Made by a program: the position numbers and the translations under genes. A stretch of 8,092 nucleotides of DNA. Source: Sulfurovum sp. (GTDB lineage: Bacteria > Campylobacterota > Campylobacteria > Campylobacterales > Sulfurovaceae). Below, piece by piece: positions 1 to 6,323 of this stretch. The DNA is taken from NCBI GenBank assembly GCA_015661795.1, contig DQVJ01000279.1, positions 1 to 8,092 of the forward strand, written 5' to 3'. How positions within the stretch are numbered: position 1 is the stretch's first letter; every line of letters begins with the position of its first letter. The notes under the pieces were generated by a model, which saw only the letters and a program-made list of their open reading frames with translations, did not search any database and was not told the origin of the DNA.

Positions 1-1365
1 ATATGTGCGATAATAGCTGAAGTTGAAGACTCAAAAGTCAAAATACAAGGTCATGGAATCTCTAAATCCCAAGGGATTAAAAAAGGTGCCATCACTAATA
101 TAGAACTTTCTTCTAAATCTATTAAAAAAGCCATCAATGATGCGAAACGTATAGCCGGGAGTAACATTAATACTGCAACAGTTTCTATTTCAAATGCTTA
201 TGCTAAATCTTTAAACTCTACAGGTGTTGTTAATATACCTCATAAAGACATATCCATAAAAGAGATTAACCGTGTTATGCAAACAGCGCTTTACAATGCT
301 AATGTGCCAAATGAATATGAAGTTGTGCATGTTCTTCCATATAATTTCAGAGTAGATGATCAAGATTTTATTGAAGATCCTTTTGGTATGAATGCTTCCC
401 GTATGGAAGCAGATGTCAATATTATTATGACACAAAAATCAAACCTCTCTAACCTTAAAAAAGCTGTACGTTCTGCAGGTGTTGAAATCGATGGTATTGT
501 ACTAAGCGGTTATGCCTCTGCTATTGCTACCATTAATGAAGATGAAAAAGAACTTGGTGTTGCAGTCATAGACTTAGGTGGGCAAACCAGTAATTTAGTT
601 ATACATACAGGTAATTCTATCCGATACAATGACTTTTTAGGTGTAGGGTCAAACCATATTACAAATGATTTATCTATGGCGCTACATACACCACTCCAAA
701 TTGCTGAAAATGTCAAAATACGTCATGGGAACCTTATAGAAACAAGTAATGAAGTGATAGAACTACCAATCATCGGAGATGAAGATAACCGTAATGGTGT
801 CTCTTTGGAAATTGTGCATTCTGTTATTTTTTCACGTGTAGAAGAAGCACTGATGATATTGGCAAATTCACTGGAAAAATCTGCACTGAAAGAACAAATA
901 GGTGCTGGTATTATTTTGACAGGTGGTATGACTAAACTCAAAGGCATTAGAGAACTGGCACAATCTATCTTTTCTGCTATGCCTGTACGTATAGGTAAAG
1001 CTTCTGATGAGATTGAGGGACTTTTTGATGAACTTAAAGACCCTGCATATTCTACAGTACTTGGTTTACTACTATATAAATCAGGGAAACATACGCAATA
1101 TGAGATTAATTTCCTACAGGAACTTTTACACTCCAAAACTGTGTATGAAGAAAATCTCAATGACATTAAAATTACCAATACTATTAACGAAGTAGAAGAT
1201 ATAAAGTTATCGAAGCAAAACAATAAAGAACTAAAGGTTGAAAAGAAACAAAAAATAAAACCTACAGATCCGGATGCATTTTCTTTTGATGATTTACCAA
1301 ATATTTCAGAAGAGAATAATAATCCGTTTAAAAAATTGGCAAGCTGGGCAAAACAACTTTTTTAA
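1..1365 (+). CDS. ftsA: Cell division protein FtsA (5' end outside window)
   Basis: FtsA is an actin-like ATPase that tethers FtsZ filaments to the inner membrane and recruits later divisome proteins. The reading frame is open from base 1 and starts at ICAIIAEV, the segment that follows the first phosphate loop (D-x-G-S/T-x-K), so only about 10-15 N-terminal residues are missing. The visible part is 454 residues. DLGGQTSN (visible residues 191-198) is the second phosphate-binding loop, and ILTGGMTKLKG (about 305-315) is the adenosine-binding region. After the folded core comes a charged, low-complexity linker of about 75 residues (364-440). It ends in NPFKKLASWAKQLF, an amphipathic helix typical of the FtsA membrane-targeting sequence. 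ftsZ follows after 32 bp, the usual order. The linker seems long compared with E. coli FtsA (420 aa in total). An in-frame ATG at 277 is internal, not the start. Identification is secure. Confidence 0.96.
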   Translation: MCAIIAEVEDSKVKIQGHGISKSQGIKKGAITNIELSSKSIKKAINDAKRIAGSNINTATVSISNAYAKSLNSTGVVNIPHKDISIKEINRVMQTALYNANVPNEYEVVHVLPYNFRVDDQDFIEDPFGMNASRMEADVNIIMTQKSNLSNLKKAVRSAGVEIDGIVLSGYASAIATINEDEKELGVAVIDLGGQTSNLVIHTGNSIRYNDFLGVGSNHITNDLSMALHTPLQIAENVKIRHGNLIETSNEVIELPIIGDEDNRNGVSLEIVHSVIFSRVEEALMILANSLEKSALKEQIGAGIILTGGMTKLKGIRELAQSIFSAMPVRIGKASDEIEGLFDELKDPAYSTVLGLLLYKSGKHTQYEINFLQELLHSKTVYEENLNDIKITNTINEVEDIKLSKQNNKELKVEKKQKIKPTDPDAFSFDDLPNISEENNNPFKKLASWAKQLF

Positions 1366-1386
1366 AAGTATGAATACATCACAACA

Positions 1387-1393
1387 AAGGGGA
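1387..1393 (+). promoter_or_regulatory. Ribosome binding site of ftsZ
   Basis: AAGGGGA lies 4 bases before the ATG at 1398 and is the strongest Shine-Dalgarno-like sequence near this start. It supports efficient, separate initiation of ftsZ inside the ftsA-ftsZ transcript. No clear promoter is visible in the 32-bp gap. Confidence 0.7.
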
Positions 1394-1397
1394 AGAG

Positions 1398-2552
1398 ATG
1401 GAAGAGTTTGAAATAGATATAATCGAAACAAAATGTCAAACAAATGGCGCAAAAATTAAGGCTATTGGTGTTGGTGGCGGTGGGGGAAATATGATTAACC
1501 ATATGATCAATGAAGGTATAAATACCATTGATCTTATCGTTGCAAATACAGATTCTCAAGCACTAGATTCATCACTTGCACCATTTAAGATGCAGTTAGG
1601 GATCAACGCAACTAGAGGTTTGGGTGCAGGAATGATTCCGGATAAAGGAAGAGAAGCGGCACTTGAAAGCTTTGAAGATATTAAAGAGATGCTTGAAGGT
1701 GCAGATATTGTTTTCATCTCTGCAGGTCTTGGTGGAGGTACAGGTACAGGAGCCGCACCAATTATCGCTCAGGCTGCTAAAGAAGTTGGGGCACTCACGG
1801 TGGCTATTGTAACGAGTCCTTTCAAATTTGAAGGCCGCAAACGTACAAAACTTGCAAGAGAAGGTTTGGAAGAACTTAAGCGTGAAAGTGATTCTATCAT
1901 TGTTGTGCCAAATGAAAAACTTCTTTCTATTGTTGAAAAAAACCTTGGTATCAAAGAGAGTTTTAGAATGGTAGATGATATCCTTGCTCAAGCTGTGGGA
2001 GGGATTTCTAAAGTCATTCTTTCACACGGTGACAATGACATAAACCTTGACTTTGCCGATGTTAAAACAGTGATGTCTCATAGAGGGCTGGCACTTATGG
2101 GTGCTGGTTATAGTGTAGGAACAAATGCTGCTTATGATGCTGCAAAAGCTGCTATCGAGTCTCCTCTTCTTGACAATATCTCTATAGATGGTGCTATGGG
2201 CGTATTGGTACATTTTGATATTCATCCTGACTACCCTATCATGGAGATTGGTGAAGCAATGAGTATCATAGAAGAAAGTGCAGATGAAGATGCATCTGTG
2301 ATTTTTGGTACAACAACCAATCCAAGTATGGATATAGATGAAGTAAAAATCACTATTGTTGCAACTGGATTTGAAGATAAGAATGCAATCGCAGAACCAA
2401 CAACTGTCAAAAAACAAGAAACTCTTTTAAGTTCAAATACAACCAATATTAACACTATCAGATCTGCTAACAAAATGGTTGTAGGCGGTTATAACGGTGA
2501 TAATGAAGACATTTTAGATGTACCAACATTTCTTAGAAAACAAATGGACTAA
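1398..2552 (+). CDS. ftsZ: Cell division protein FtsZ
   Basis: FtsZ is the tubulin-like GTPase that polymerises into the Z-ring at midcell. The 384-residue protein has all the family landmarks. The glycine-rich GVGGGGGN is at residues 24-31 and the tubulin signature GGGTGTG, which binds GTP phosphates, at 112-118. The T7 synergy loop NLDFAD is at 216-221, and its Asp218 and Asp221 complete the GTPase site of the neighbouring subunit. The globular core ends near residue 325. It is followed by a short Asn/Thr-rich linker of about 45 residues and the C-terminal peptide DVPTFLRKQMD (374-384). That peptide matches the consensus that binds FtsA and other partners. The length is normal for the family. 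The start is chosen from the strong ribosome site just upstream. It lies 32 bp after ftsA, probably in one transcript with it. Confidence 0.99.
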   Translation: MEEFEIDIIETKCQTNGAKIKAIGVGGGGGNMINHMINEGINTIDLIVANTDSQALDSSLAPFKMQLGINATRGLGAGMIPDKGREAALESFEDIKEMLEGADIVFISAGLGGGTGTGAAPIIAQAAKEVGALTVAIVTSPFKFEGRKRTKLAREGLEELKRESDSIIVVPNEKLLSIVEKNLGIKESFRMVDDILAQAVGGISKVILSHGDNDINLDFADVKTVMSHRGLALMGAGYSVGTNAAYDAAKAAIESPLLDNISIDGAMGVLVHFDIHPDYPIMEIGEAMSIIEESADEDASVIFGTTTNPSMDIDEVKITIVATGFEDKNAIAEPTTVKKQETLLSSNTTNINTIRSANKMVVGGYNGDNEDILDVPTFLRKQMD

Positions 2553-2576
2553 CGCAGGTTTTACTGTATAAATCTT

Positions 2577-2616
2577 ATGTATGGAGAAACTCTTCCTTCT
2601 CTGTGCATCCCTTTTC
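2577..2616 (+). terminator. Likely terminator hairpin after ftsZ
   Basis: ATGTATGGAGAA (2577-2588) pairs with TTCTCTGTGCAT (2597-2608) over 12 continuous base pairs if three G-U wobbles are allowed. The loop is 8 bases, and CCCTTTTC follows. The wobbles pair only in plus-strand RNA and would be A/C mismatches on the other strand, so the structure belongs to the ftsZ transcript. The T-run is short (4), so it could instead be a 3' end stabilising stem. Confidence 0.5.
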
Positions 2617-2658
2617 ATCAAATACACCTCTTTTACTCTCCCATATTAACCATTTTTT

Positions 2659-2667
2659 TGCTATGAT
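2659..2667 (+). promoter_or_regulatory. Extended -10 promoter of the lipoprotein/ligase operon
   Basis: TGCTATGAT matches the extended -10 pattern TGnTATAAT with one mismatch and is preceded by a run of seven T residues. Sigma-70 promoters of Campylobacterota usually have a clear -10, T-rich upstream periodicity and a poor -35, which fits what is seen. Transcription would begin near 2674, leaving a leader of about 22 bases before the ATG at 2696. Confidence 0.55.
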
Positions 2668-2695
2668 ATATGAAATATTTTTTTAGGAATCATAG

Positions 2696-3271
2696 ATGAA
2701 ATATATTACTAAACTTTCAACGCTAGCAGCAACAGGCTTAGGTGCGGTATTGCTTACTGGCGTTACAGGCTGTACCCAACAAACACAAGAACAACAACAG
2801 GCAAAAGGTGCATTTGTCATCATAGAAGAAACTACACCTGGACGTTACCAAATAAAAGATGAATTCCCTGCAGATGAGACACGTATAGTGCTCAAAAAAC
2901 TGGATGGTACAGAACAGGTACTTACACAAGCTCAACTTGATGAACTCATTAAAGAAGAAGCAGCAAAAATAGACAATGGTACATCAAATCTCACAAAAGA
3001 GCAAAACCCTCAAATGCAGCAACAAGGTATGGGTCTTGGTGAGACCATTATGGCAAGTATGGCAGGAGCCATGCTAGGTGCATGGATAGGTAACAAATTG
3101 TTTGGTAACCAAAACTACCAAAATAATAGAAAAGCAGGATATAAATCTCCTTCTACTTACTCAAAAAGTAAAAAAAGTTTTTCTCAACCTAGAAAAACAA
3201 GTGCAAAAAAAGGTGGTTTCTTTGGGAACAAAAAGTCTGCTGGGAAAAAAGGTGGTTTCTTCGGTGGTTAA
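2696..3271 (+). CDS. UPF0323 family lipoprotein
   Basis: This is a 191-residue secreted lipoprotein of a Campylobacterota-specific family that includes H. pylori HP_0232 and C. jejuni Cj0371; its biochemical function is unknown. The signal peptide (residues 1-25) ends in the lipobox VTGC with Cys26 as the lipidated residue. A Gln-rich spacer follows, then the family block beginning KGAFVIIEE (37-45) and the segment KIDNGTS (91-97). A glycine-zipper-like hydrophobic stretch, GETIMASMAGAMLGAWIG, lies at about 115-132 and could pack in or on a membrane. The tail is Lys/Ser/Gly rich, carries two KKGGFFG units (171-177 and 184-190) and ends in Gly-Gly. An AGGA ribosome site lies 7 bases before the ATG. 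The ligase gene downstream overlaps the stop codon. HP_0232 has been linked to motility, but only from memory. Family assignment is strong and function is open. Confidence 0.9.
   Translation: MKYITKLSTLAATGLGAVLLTGVTGCTQQTQEQQQAKGAFVIIEETTPGRYQIKDEFPADETRIVLKKLDGTEQVLTQAQLDELIKEEAAKIDNGTSNLTKEQNPQMQQQGMGLGETIMASMAGAMLGAWIGNKLFGNQNYQNNRKAGYKSPSTYSKSKKSFSQPRKTSAKKGGFFGNKKSAGKKGGFFGG
3206..3261 (+). repeat. Short direct repeat encoding KKGGFFG
   Basis: The 17-base sequence AAAAAAGGTGGTTTCTT occurs twice, at 3206-3222 and 3245-3261. Both copies are in the lipoprotein frame (KKGGFF), 39 bases apart, which suggests a small tandem duplication. The second copy also contains the AGGTGG ribosome site for the downstream ligase gene. 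Confidence 0.85.
3250..3255 (+). promoter_or_regulatory. Ribosome binding site that decides the ligase start
   Basis: AGGTGG ends 8 bases before the GTG at 3264 and resembles AGGAGG with one change. It lies inside the last codons of the lipoprotein gene, which supports starting the ligase at this GTG rather than at the upstream ATG (3102). That ATG would force an overlap of 170 bp and add a Lys-rich stretch that is only a frame-shifted reading of the lipoprotein tail. A second GTG at 3252 is a weaker alternative. Confidence 0.6.
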
Positions 3272-4439
3272 TTTACAAAAAACAGTACCTTTAGATACAA
3301 AGTATCTAGAGTCACTTGGTTTTGTCTGGCACACAGACTCAGATGAAAGCTCTTATATTTCAGATGAGCTTGTTGTTTTATCCAAAAAAGAAGCAGAAGC
3401 ATATTATCAAGCTACCAACACACTTTATGAGATGTATATAGAGGCTGCTGAACACGTAATAGAAAACAACCTGTTTCATGAAATAGGTATCCCTTTTAAT
3501 CTTGTAGATATCATCAAAGAATCATGGGAAAATGATGTACATTGGCACCTATATGGAAGATTTGACCTCGCAGGTGGGCTAAATGATGCACCTATCAAGC
3601 TACTAGAATTTAATGCAGATACCCCCACTGCTCTTTTTGAGACTGCTATTGTCCAATGGGCGATGCTTAAACAAAATGGCTTAGAAGAATCGAGTCAGTT
3701 TAATGCCACATACGAAGCATTACTTGACAACTTCAAAAGACTTGTAACCTTGGAAGAAGATGTCTCTACATTTGAAGAACGTTATGATGGTTGGAAATTT
3801 CTCTTTACCTCTATCCGTGGTAATTCCGAAGAAGAAAACACCGTACGTCTCCTGCAACATATTGCAACAGAAGCAGGATTTGAAACAACGTTTGCTTTTA
3901 TGGATGATGTTGAGTTTGATGATGAAGGTATTTACTACCAAGAAGAAAGCTACGAGTTATGGTTTAAACTTATCCCATGGGAAGATATAGCCTTGGAAGA
4001 ATCAGATTTATCTATGATACTAAAAAATATTATTGTCAATCAAAAAGCTATCATTTTCAACCCAGCCTATGCCCTACTCTTCCAAAGTAAAGGACTACTT
4101 AAAATACTGTGGGACTTGTATCCAAACCATCCTCTGCTCCTAGAGAGCTCTTTTGAACCACTTAAAAGACAAAAACAGGTTAAAAAGCCAGTATTTGGAC
4201 GCGAGGGAGGCAATGTAAGTATTTTAGATGAAAATGCCTCAGAACTCTATTCTGTAGCTGGTGATTATGCAAATCACAAGATGCTCTACCAAGCCTATAC
4301 TGAGCTAGTCACTGATACCTATGGGGACAGCTATCAAGCAGGTGTCTTTTATGCTTATGAAGCTTGTGGTCTTGGGTTTAGAAAAGGGAGTAAGATTCTT
4401 GATAATGGCTCTAAGTTTGTGGGGCATTTGGTAAAGTAG
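3264..4439 (+). CDS. Glutathionylspermidine synthase-like ATP-grasp ligase
   Basis: The family forms an amide bond between a carboxylate and an amine using ATP; in E. coli Gss the pair is the glycine of glutathione and spermidine. From GTG 3264 the protein has 391 residues, the size of a synthetase domain alone (as in YgiC/YjfC), with no amidase domain. GRFD (98-101; Arg99, Asp101) and LLEFNADTPT (113-122; Glu115, Asn117, Thr120, Thr122) appear to match the substrate- and magnesium-binding residues Arg316, Asp318, Glu330, Asn332, Ser335 and Ser337 of E. coli Gss. NPAYALLFQSKGLLKILW (266-283) and FGREGGNVSI (311-320) form the ATP-grasp part, and GFRKGS (371-376) gives a C-terminal arginine. 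The start overlaps the lipoprotein stop by 8 bp, so translation is probably coupled. Many Campylobacterota are thought to lack glutathione synthesis, so the real substrate is uncertain. An ortholog next to the lipoprotein is known as HP_0233/Cj0372. Confidence 0.9.
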   Translation: MVNLQKTVPLDTKYLESLGFVWHTDSDESSYISDELVVLSKKEAEAYYQATNTLYEMYIEAAEHVIENNLFHEIGIPFNLVDIIKESWENDVHWHLYGRFDLAGGLNDAPIKLLEFNADTPTALFETAIVQWAMLKQNGLEESSQFNATYEALLDNFKRLVTLEEDVSTFEERYDGWKFLFTSIRGNSEEENTVRLLQHIATEAGFETTFAFMDDVEFDDEGIYYQEESYELWFKLIPWEDIALEESDLSMILKNIIVNQKAIIFNPAYALLFQSKGLLKILWDLYPNHPLLLESSFEPLKRQKQVKKPVFGREGGNVSILDENASELYSVAGDYANHKMLYQAYTELVTDTYGDSYQAGVFYAYEACGLGFRKGSKILDNGSKFVGHLVK

Positions 4440-5262
4440 GCTGTTGTACTGCTTTACATCCTACAGAAACAATCTCTACTTCATCTAAATCAATTCTCGC
4501 TGCGGTGAGTTCTCCACCCCATAAACACCCAGTATCTAAAGCTAAAACATGTTCATCATGATAAAATCCCAAAGTTGACCAGTGACCAAAGATGATTTTC
4601 AAATCTATCTCTTTTTTATTTTTACATTCAAACCAAGGCTTTAAACCTTTTTTACGTAGTGCATCGGTAGGTTTACCTTTTTGTTTAAAATCAAGCCTAT
4701 GGTCACCATAGCAGTAGCGCATACGTGTAAAGCTGGAAATAATATATTTATCAATATCAATATCTTCAGCATTTCTGTCTAATCTATCAACACCTTCTTT
4801 AAACATCTCTTTTAGCCAAATCTGTACATCACAACGTTGTATCCTAGACTCTAACCGTTCTGCATAACTTAATGCCATTCCCAAATCAAATTCTGGAGAG
4901 ATCCCTGCATGTGCCATACAATAACCAAGGTGATAATCGACATGTAAAAACTTTTGTCCTCTAAGCCAATCTATGAGTTTTTTTGCATTAGGAGAGGTCA
5001 ATATAGGGTCTATAGTTGGATTGGACTTTTTAATGCCATAGTAAGCTGCTATAAGGGTAATATCATGATTCCCAAGTACTATCTCTACACTGTTACGAAT
5101 ACTGTAAAGATATTCCAATGTTTGAAGTGATCCTTCTCCTCTGTTCACTAAGTCACCTGCTACCCAAAGCGTATCAACTTCAGGATTAAATGCTATTTTT
5201 CCCAAAAGCTCCATCAAAGATTTATAACAACCTTGTATATCACCTATAGCCCAAACTGCCAT
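4411..5262 (-). CDS. apaH: Symmetrical bis(5'-nucleosyl)-tetraphosphatase ApaH
   Basis: ApaH splits Ap4A into two ADP and, in E. coli, also removes Np4 caps from RNA 5' ends. The 283-residue protein closely follows E. coli ApaH along its length. The metallophosphoesterase motifs are GDIQGC (residues 7-12), GDLVNRG (36-42), GNHD (64-67), HAGISP (118-123) and FGHWSTLG (225-232), plus the family-specific LDTGCLWGG (242-250). Position 10 has Gln where E. coli has His; GDIQG/GDLQG is common in ApaH proteins, so this is not a defect. It is the last gene of the DUF4149-glycosylase-apaH operon. Its ATG shares one base with the glycosylase stop (TAATG), which indicates coupled translation. The 3' end overlaps the convergent ligase gene by 29 bp. 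The protein is expected to be cytoplasmic. Confidence 0.96.
   Translation of the reverse strand: MAVWAIGDIQGCYKSLMELLGKIAFNPEVDTLWVAGDLVNRGEGSLQTLEYLYSIRNSVEIVLGNHDITLIAAYYGIKKSNPTIDPILTSPNAKKLIDWLRGQKFLHVDYHLGYCMAHAGISPEFDLGMALSYAERLESRIQRCDVQIWLKEMFKEGVDRLDRNAEDIDIDKYIISSFTRMRYCYGDHRLDFKQKGKPTDALRKKGLKPWFECKNKKEIDLKIIFGHWSTLGFYHDEHVLALDTGCLWGGELTAARIDLDEVEIVSVGCKAVQQPTLPNAPQT
4431..4464 (+). other. Overlapping alternative hairpins at the convergent gene ends
   Basis: GTAAAGTAG (4431-4439, including the ligase stop) pairs with CTGCTTTAC (4449-4457) in a 9-bp stem with one G-U wobble. A second stem, GTAGGCTGT (4436-4444) with ACATCCTAC (4456-4464), has one mismatch and shares bases with the first, so the two cannot form together. 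Neither is followed by a T-run. They may stabilise or end the converging transcripts, but this is only a structural observation. Confidence 0.35.
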
Positions 5263-5750
5263 TAGACGTATCCTAACGCTTTTTTATAGGCTCTAACTTT
5301 TACCTCAAATTTCATGGCTGCATAAGCTGAAGAAGGAGAAGGTAAATATACTGTCTCTATGTCCAGGTGTGAAAAATGTGTTTTAAAAAGTGCTTCTGAT
5401 TTTTTTCCTGTAAATGCTAGTTTTTTAATACTTGGATATTCTTCTAAAAAACCTGCAATATCATTGACTTCTTCATTTTCCAAAGAGCTGTCAAGTGAAT
5501 TGTCACGACTACACTCTCGTACCATATCCCAAAGTCCTAGTCTGCACTCTTTAAGAAGCCAGAGTTTTTGATCTAGGTTGTTTATAGGGTATGAAGTCAT
5601 AACCTCTAGTATTTTCCAAAACTGATTACTTGGATGTGCATAATAAAAACGTTTTTCAAAAGACTTAATACTTGGGAAAGAGCCAAGTATCAACGTCTCT
5701 GTGTCTTTGAATACAATAGGTTTAAACGGGTGCTCTAATATCTCATTCAT
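5262..5750 (-). CDS. DNA-deoxyinosine (hypoxanthine-DNA) glycosylase, UDG superfamily
   Basis: This 162-residue protein matches the hypoxanthine-DNA glycosylase family (UDG superfamily family 6). That family removes hypoxanthine, formed by deamination of adenine, to start base excision repair. The first active-site motif is LILGSFPSIKS (20-30), followed by FYYAHPSNQFWKIL (35-48). Asn42 in the HPSN segment is the likely equivalent of the catalytic Asn39 reported for the Methanosarcina enzyme (recalled). GLWDM is at 72-76, and LPSPSSAYA (136-144) is the second motif that enters the DNA minor groove. Length is normal. The gene starts 4 bp after the DUF4149 stop with only a weak ribosome site, so it probably depends on translation of the upstream gene. 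Its TAA overlaps the apaH ATG. A general Mug/TDG-like activity on G:U mispairs is the alternative. Confidence 0.88.
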   Translation of the reverse strand: MNEILEHPFKPIVFKDTETLILGSFPSIKSFEKRFYYAHPSNQFWKILEVMTSYPINNLDQKLWLLKECRLGLWDMVRECSRDNSLDSSLENEEVNDIAGFLEEYPSIKKLAFTGKKSEALFKTHFSHLDIETVYLPSPSSAYAAMKFEVKVRAYKKALGYV

Positions 5751-5754
5751 AAAC

Positions 5755-6234
5755 TTATTTACAAGCTTTTCTCATATTTTGTACAATAAGCACCAACAAT
5801 GCCAAAGCAAAAATCTTAGAATTCAATTCTGAGCCTTTATGTGTATTAAGGAAAGCAACTGAAGTTGTCATCTCTTCACCTTGTGCTTGCATAGCAATAA
5901 TATCTGGAATATAATACTGAGCAAATAAAAGCCCTGTAGCCAAAACAAAAAAAGTTGCTATCATTGTCATTGTGTCACGTTCAAATTTTTTAAATTTGTA
6001 CCCTTCATACAGTGCCACTACACCTATCAGCAGATTGACGATATAAGATAAACGTAAAAAGTTTTCTGTCATCACCTGCCCTTCTTGAAACTGTGTCAAA
6101 AGTTCAGCTCCTACATACAAGTGTGTGTTAAAGGTGACAGAGGTCACTACGATACCAGCATAGAGCATCATACCTAGTACCATAGAAGTAAAAATGAGGT
6201 ATGCCATAGTTGTCATTTTAAAATATTTATTCAT
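5755..6234 (-). CDS. DUF4149 integral membrane protein
   Basis: This is a small inner-membrane protein of 159 residues with no known activity. Four hydrophobic segments are visible: about residues 9-31, 62-80, 89-109 and 139-153. The loop after the first is the most polar part. The pattern of FNTHLYVGAEL after helix 1 and FLNTHKGSELNSK (128-140) before the last helix fits DUF4149, where an F..xH..S..N pattern precedes the final helix. The ATG at 6234 is chosen because AAAGGA lies 6 bases upstream. A GTG at 6252 would add six residues but would put that ribosome site inside the gene. It is the first gene of a three-gene operon with the glycosylase and apaH. The family call is from pattern recognition, and function is not inferred from the neighbours. 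Confidence 0.75.
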   Translation of the reverse strand: MNKYFKMTTMAYLIFTSMVLGMMLYAGIVVTSVTFNTHLYVGAELLTQFQEGQVMTENFLRLSYIVNLLIGVVALYEGYKFKKFERDTMTMIATFFVLATGLLFAQYYIPDIIAMQAQGEEMTTSVAFLNTHKGSELNSKIFALALLVLIVQNMRKACK

Positions 6235-6240
6235 TCGTTT

Positions 6241-6246
6241 TCCTTT
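6241..6246 (-). promoter_or_regulatory. Ribosome binding site that decides the DUF4149 start
   Basis: Read on the minus strand, AAAGGA lies 6 bases before the ATG at 6234, an ideal distance, and so favours this ATG over the in-frame GTG at 6252. Confidence 0.65.
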
Positions 6247-6278
6247 GTTCACTTTTTTAAGCCTAACAGCGAAATGTG

Positions 6279-6284
6279 ATTATA
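6279..6284 (-). promoter_or_regulatory. -10 element of the DUF4149-glycosylase-apaH operon
   Basis: On the minus strand a perfect TATAAT occurs about 45 bases before the DUF4149 ATG, in the 89-bp gap after prmC. Transcription would start near 6272. It has an A-rich upstream flank and no convincing -35, as is common in this group. The gap between prmC and DUF4149 and the lack of overlap also argue for a separate promoter here. Confidence 0.5.
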
Positions 6285-6297
6285 TTTTTATTTAGAT

Positions 6298-6306
6298 TGT
6301 TATAAT
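6298..6306 (+). promoter_or_regulatory. Plus-strand extended -10 facing into prmC
   Basis: TGTTATAAT is a perfect TGnTATAAT match on the plus strand. It points rightward into the 3' end of prmC, so any transcript would be antisense to prmC. No plus-strand gene lies directly downstream. In AT-rich DNA such a match can arise by chance. Confidence 0.25.
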
Positions 6307-6323
6307 GTAATGGTAATCACACC

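Noticed and set aside
277..279. ATG at 277 as the start of ftsA
   Set aside because: The frame is open to base 1 and the upstream residues are typical FtsA sequence, so the start lies outside the window.
723..1223. Long minus-strand open frame opposite ftsA
   Set aside because: It is a shadow of a certain gene on the other strand, with no domain pattern or ribosome site.
1596..2417. Minus-strand open frames opposite ftsZ
   Set aside because: They are Cys/Phe-rich low-quality translations antisense to a highly conserved gene.
3102..3263. N-terminal extension of the ligase gene from the ATG at 3102
   Set aside because: It lies wholly inside the lipoprotein gene, reads its Lys/Gly tail out of frame, and the homologous protein begins near the GTG at 3264, which has a ribosome site.
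4417..4440. Loss-of-function frameshift at the ligase end because it runs into apaH
   Set aside because: Both proteins reach normal family lengths; this is a simple 29-bp convergent overlap.
5228..5245. Damaged metal site in ApaH (GDIQG instead of GDVHG)
   Set aside because: Gln at this position is common in ApaH proteins, and all other metal motifs are intact.
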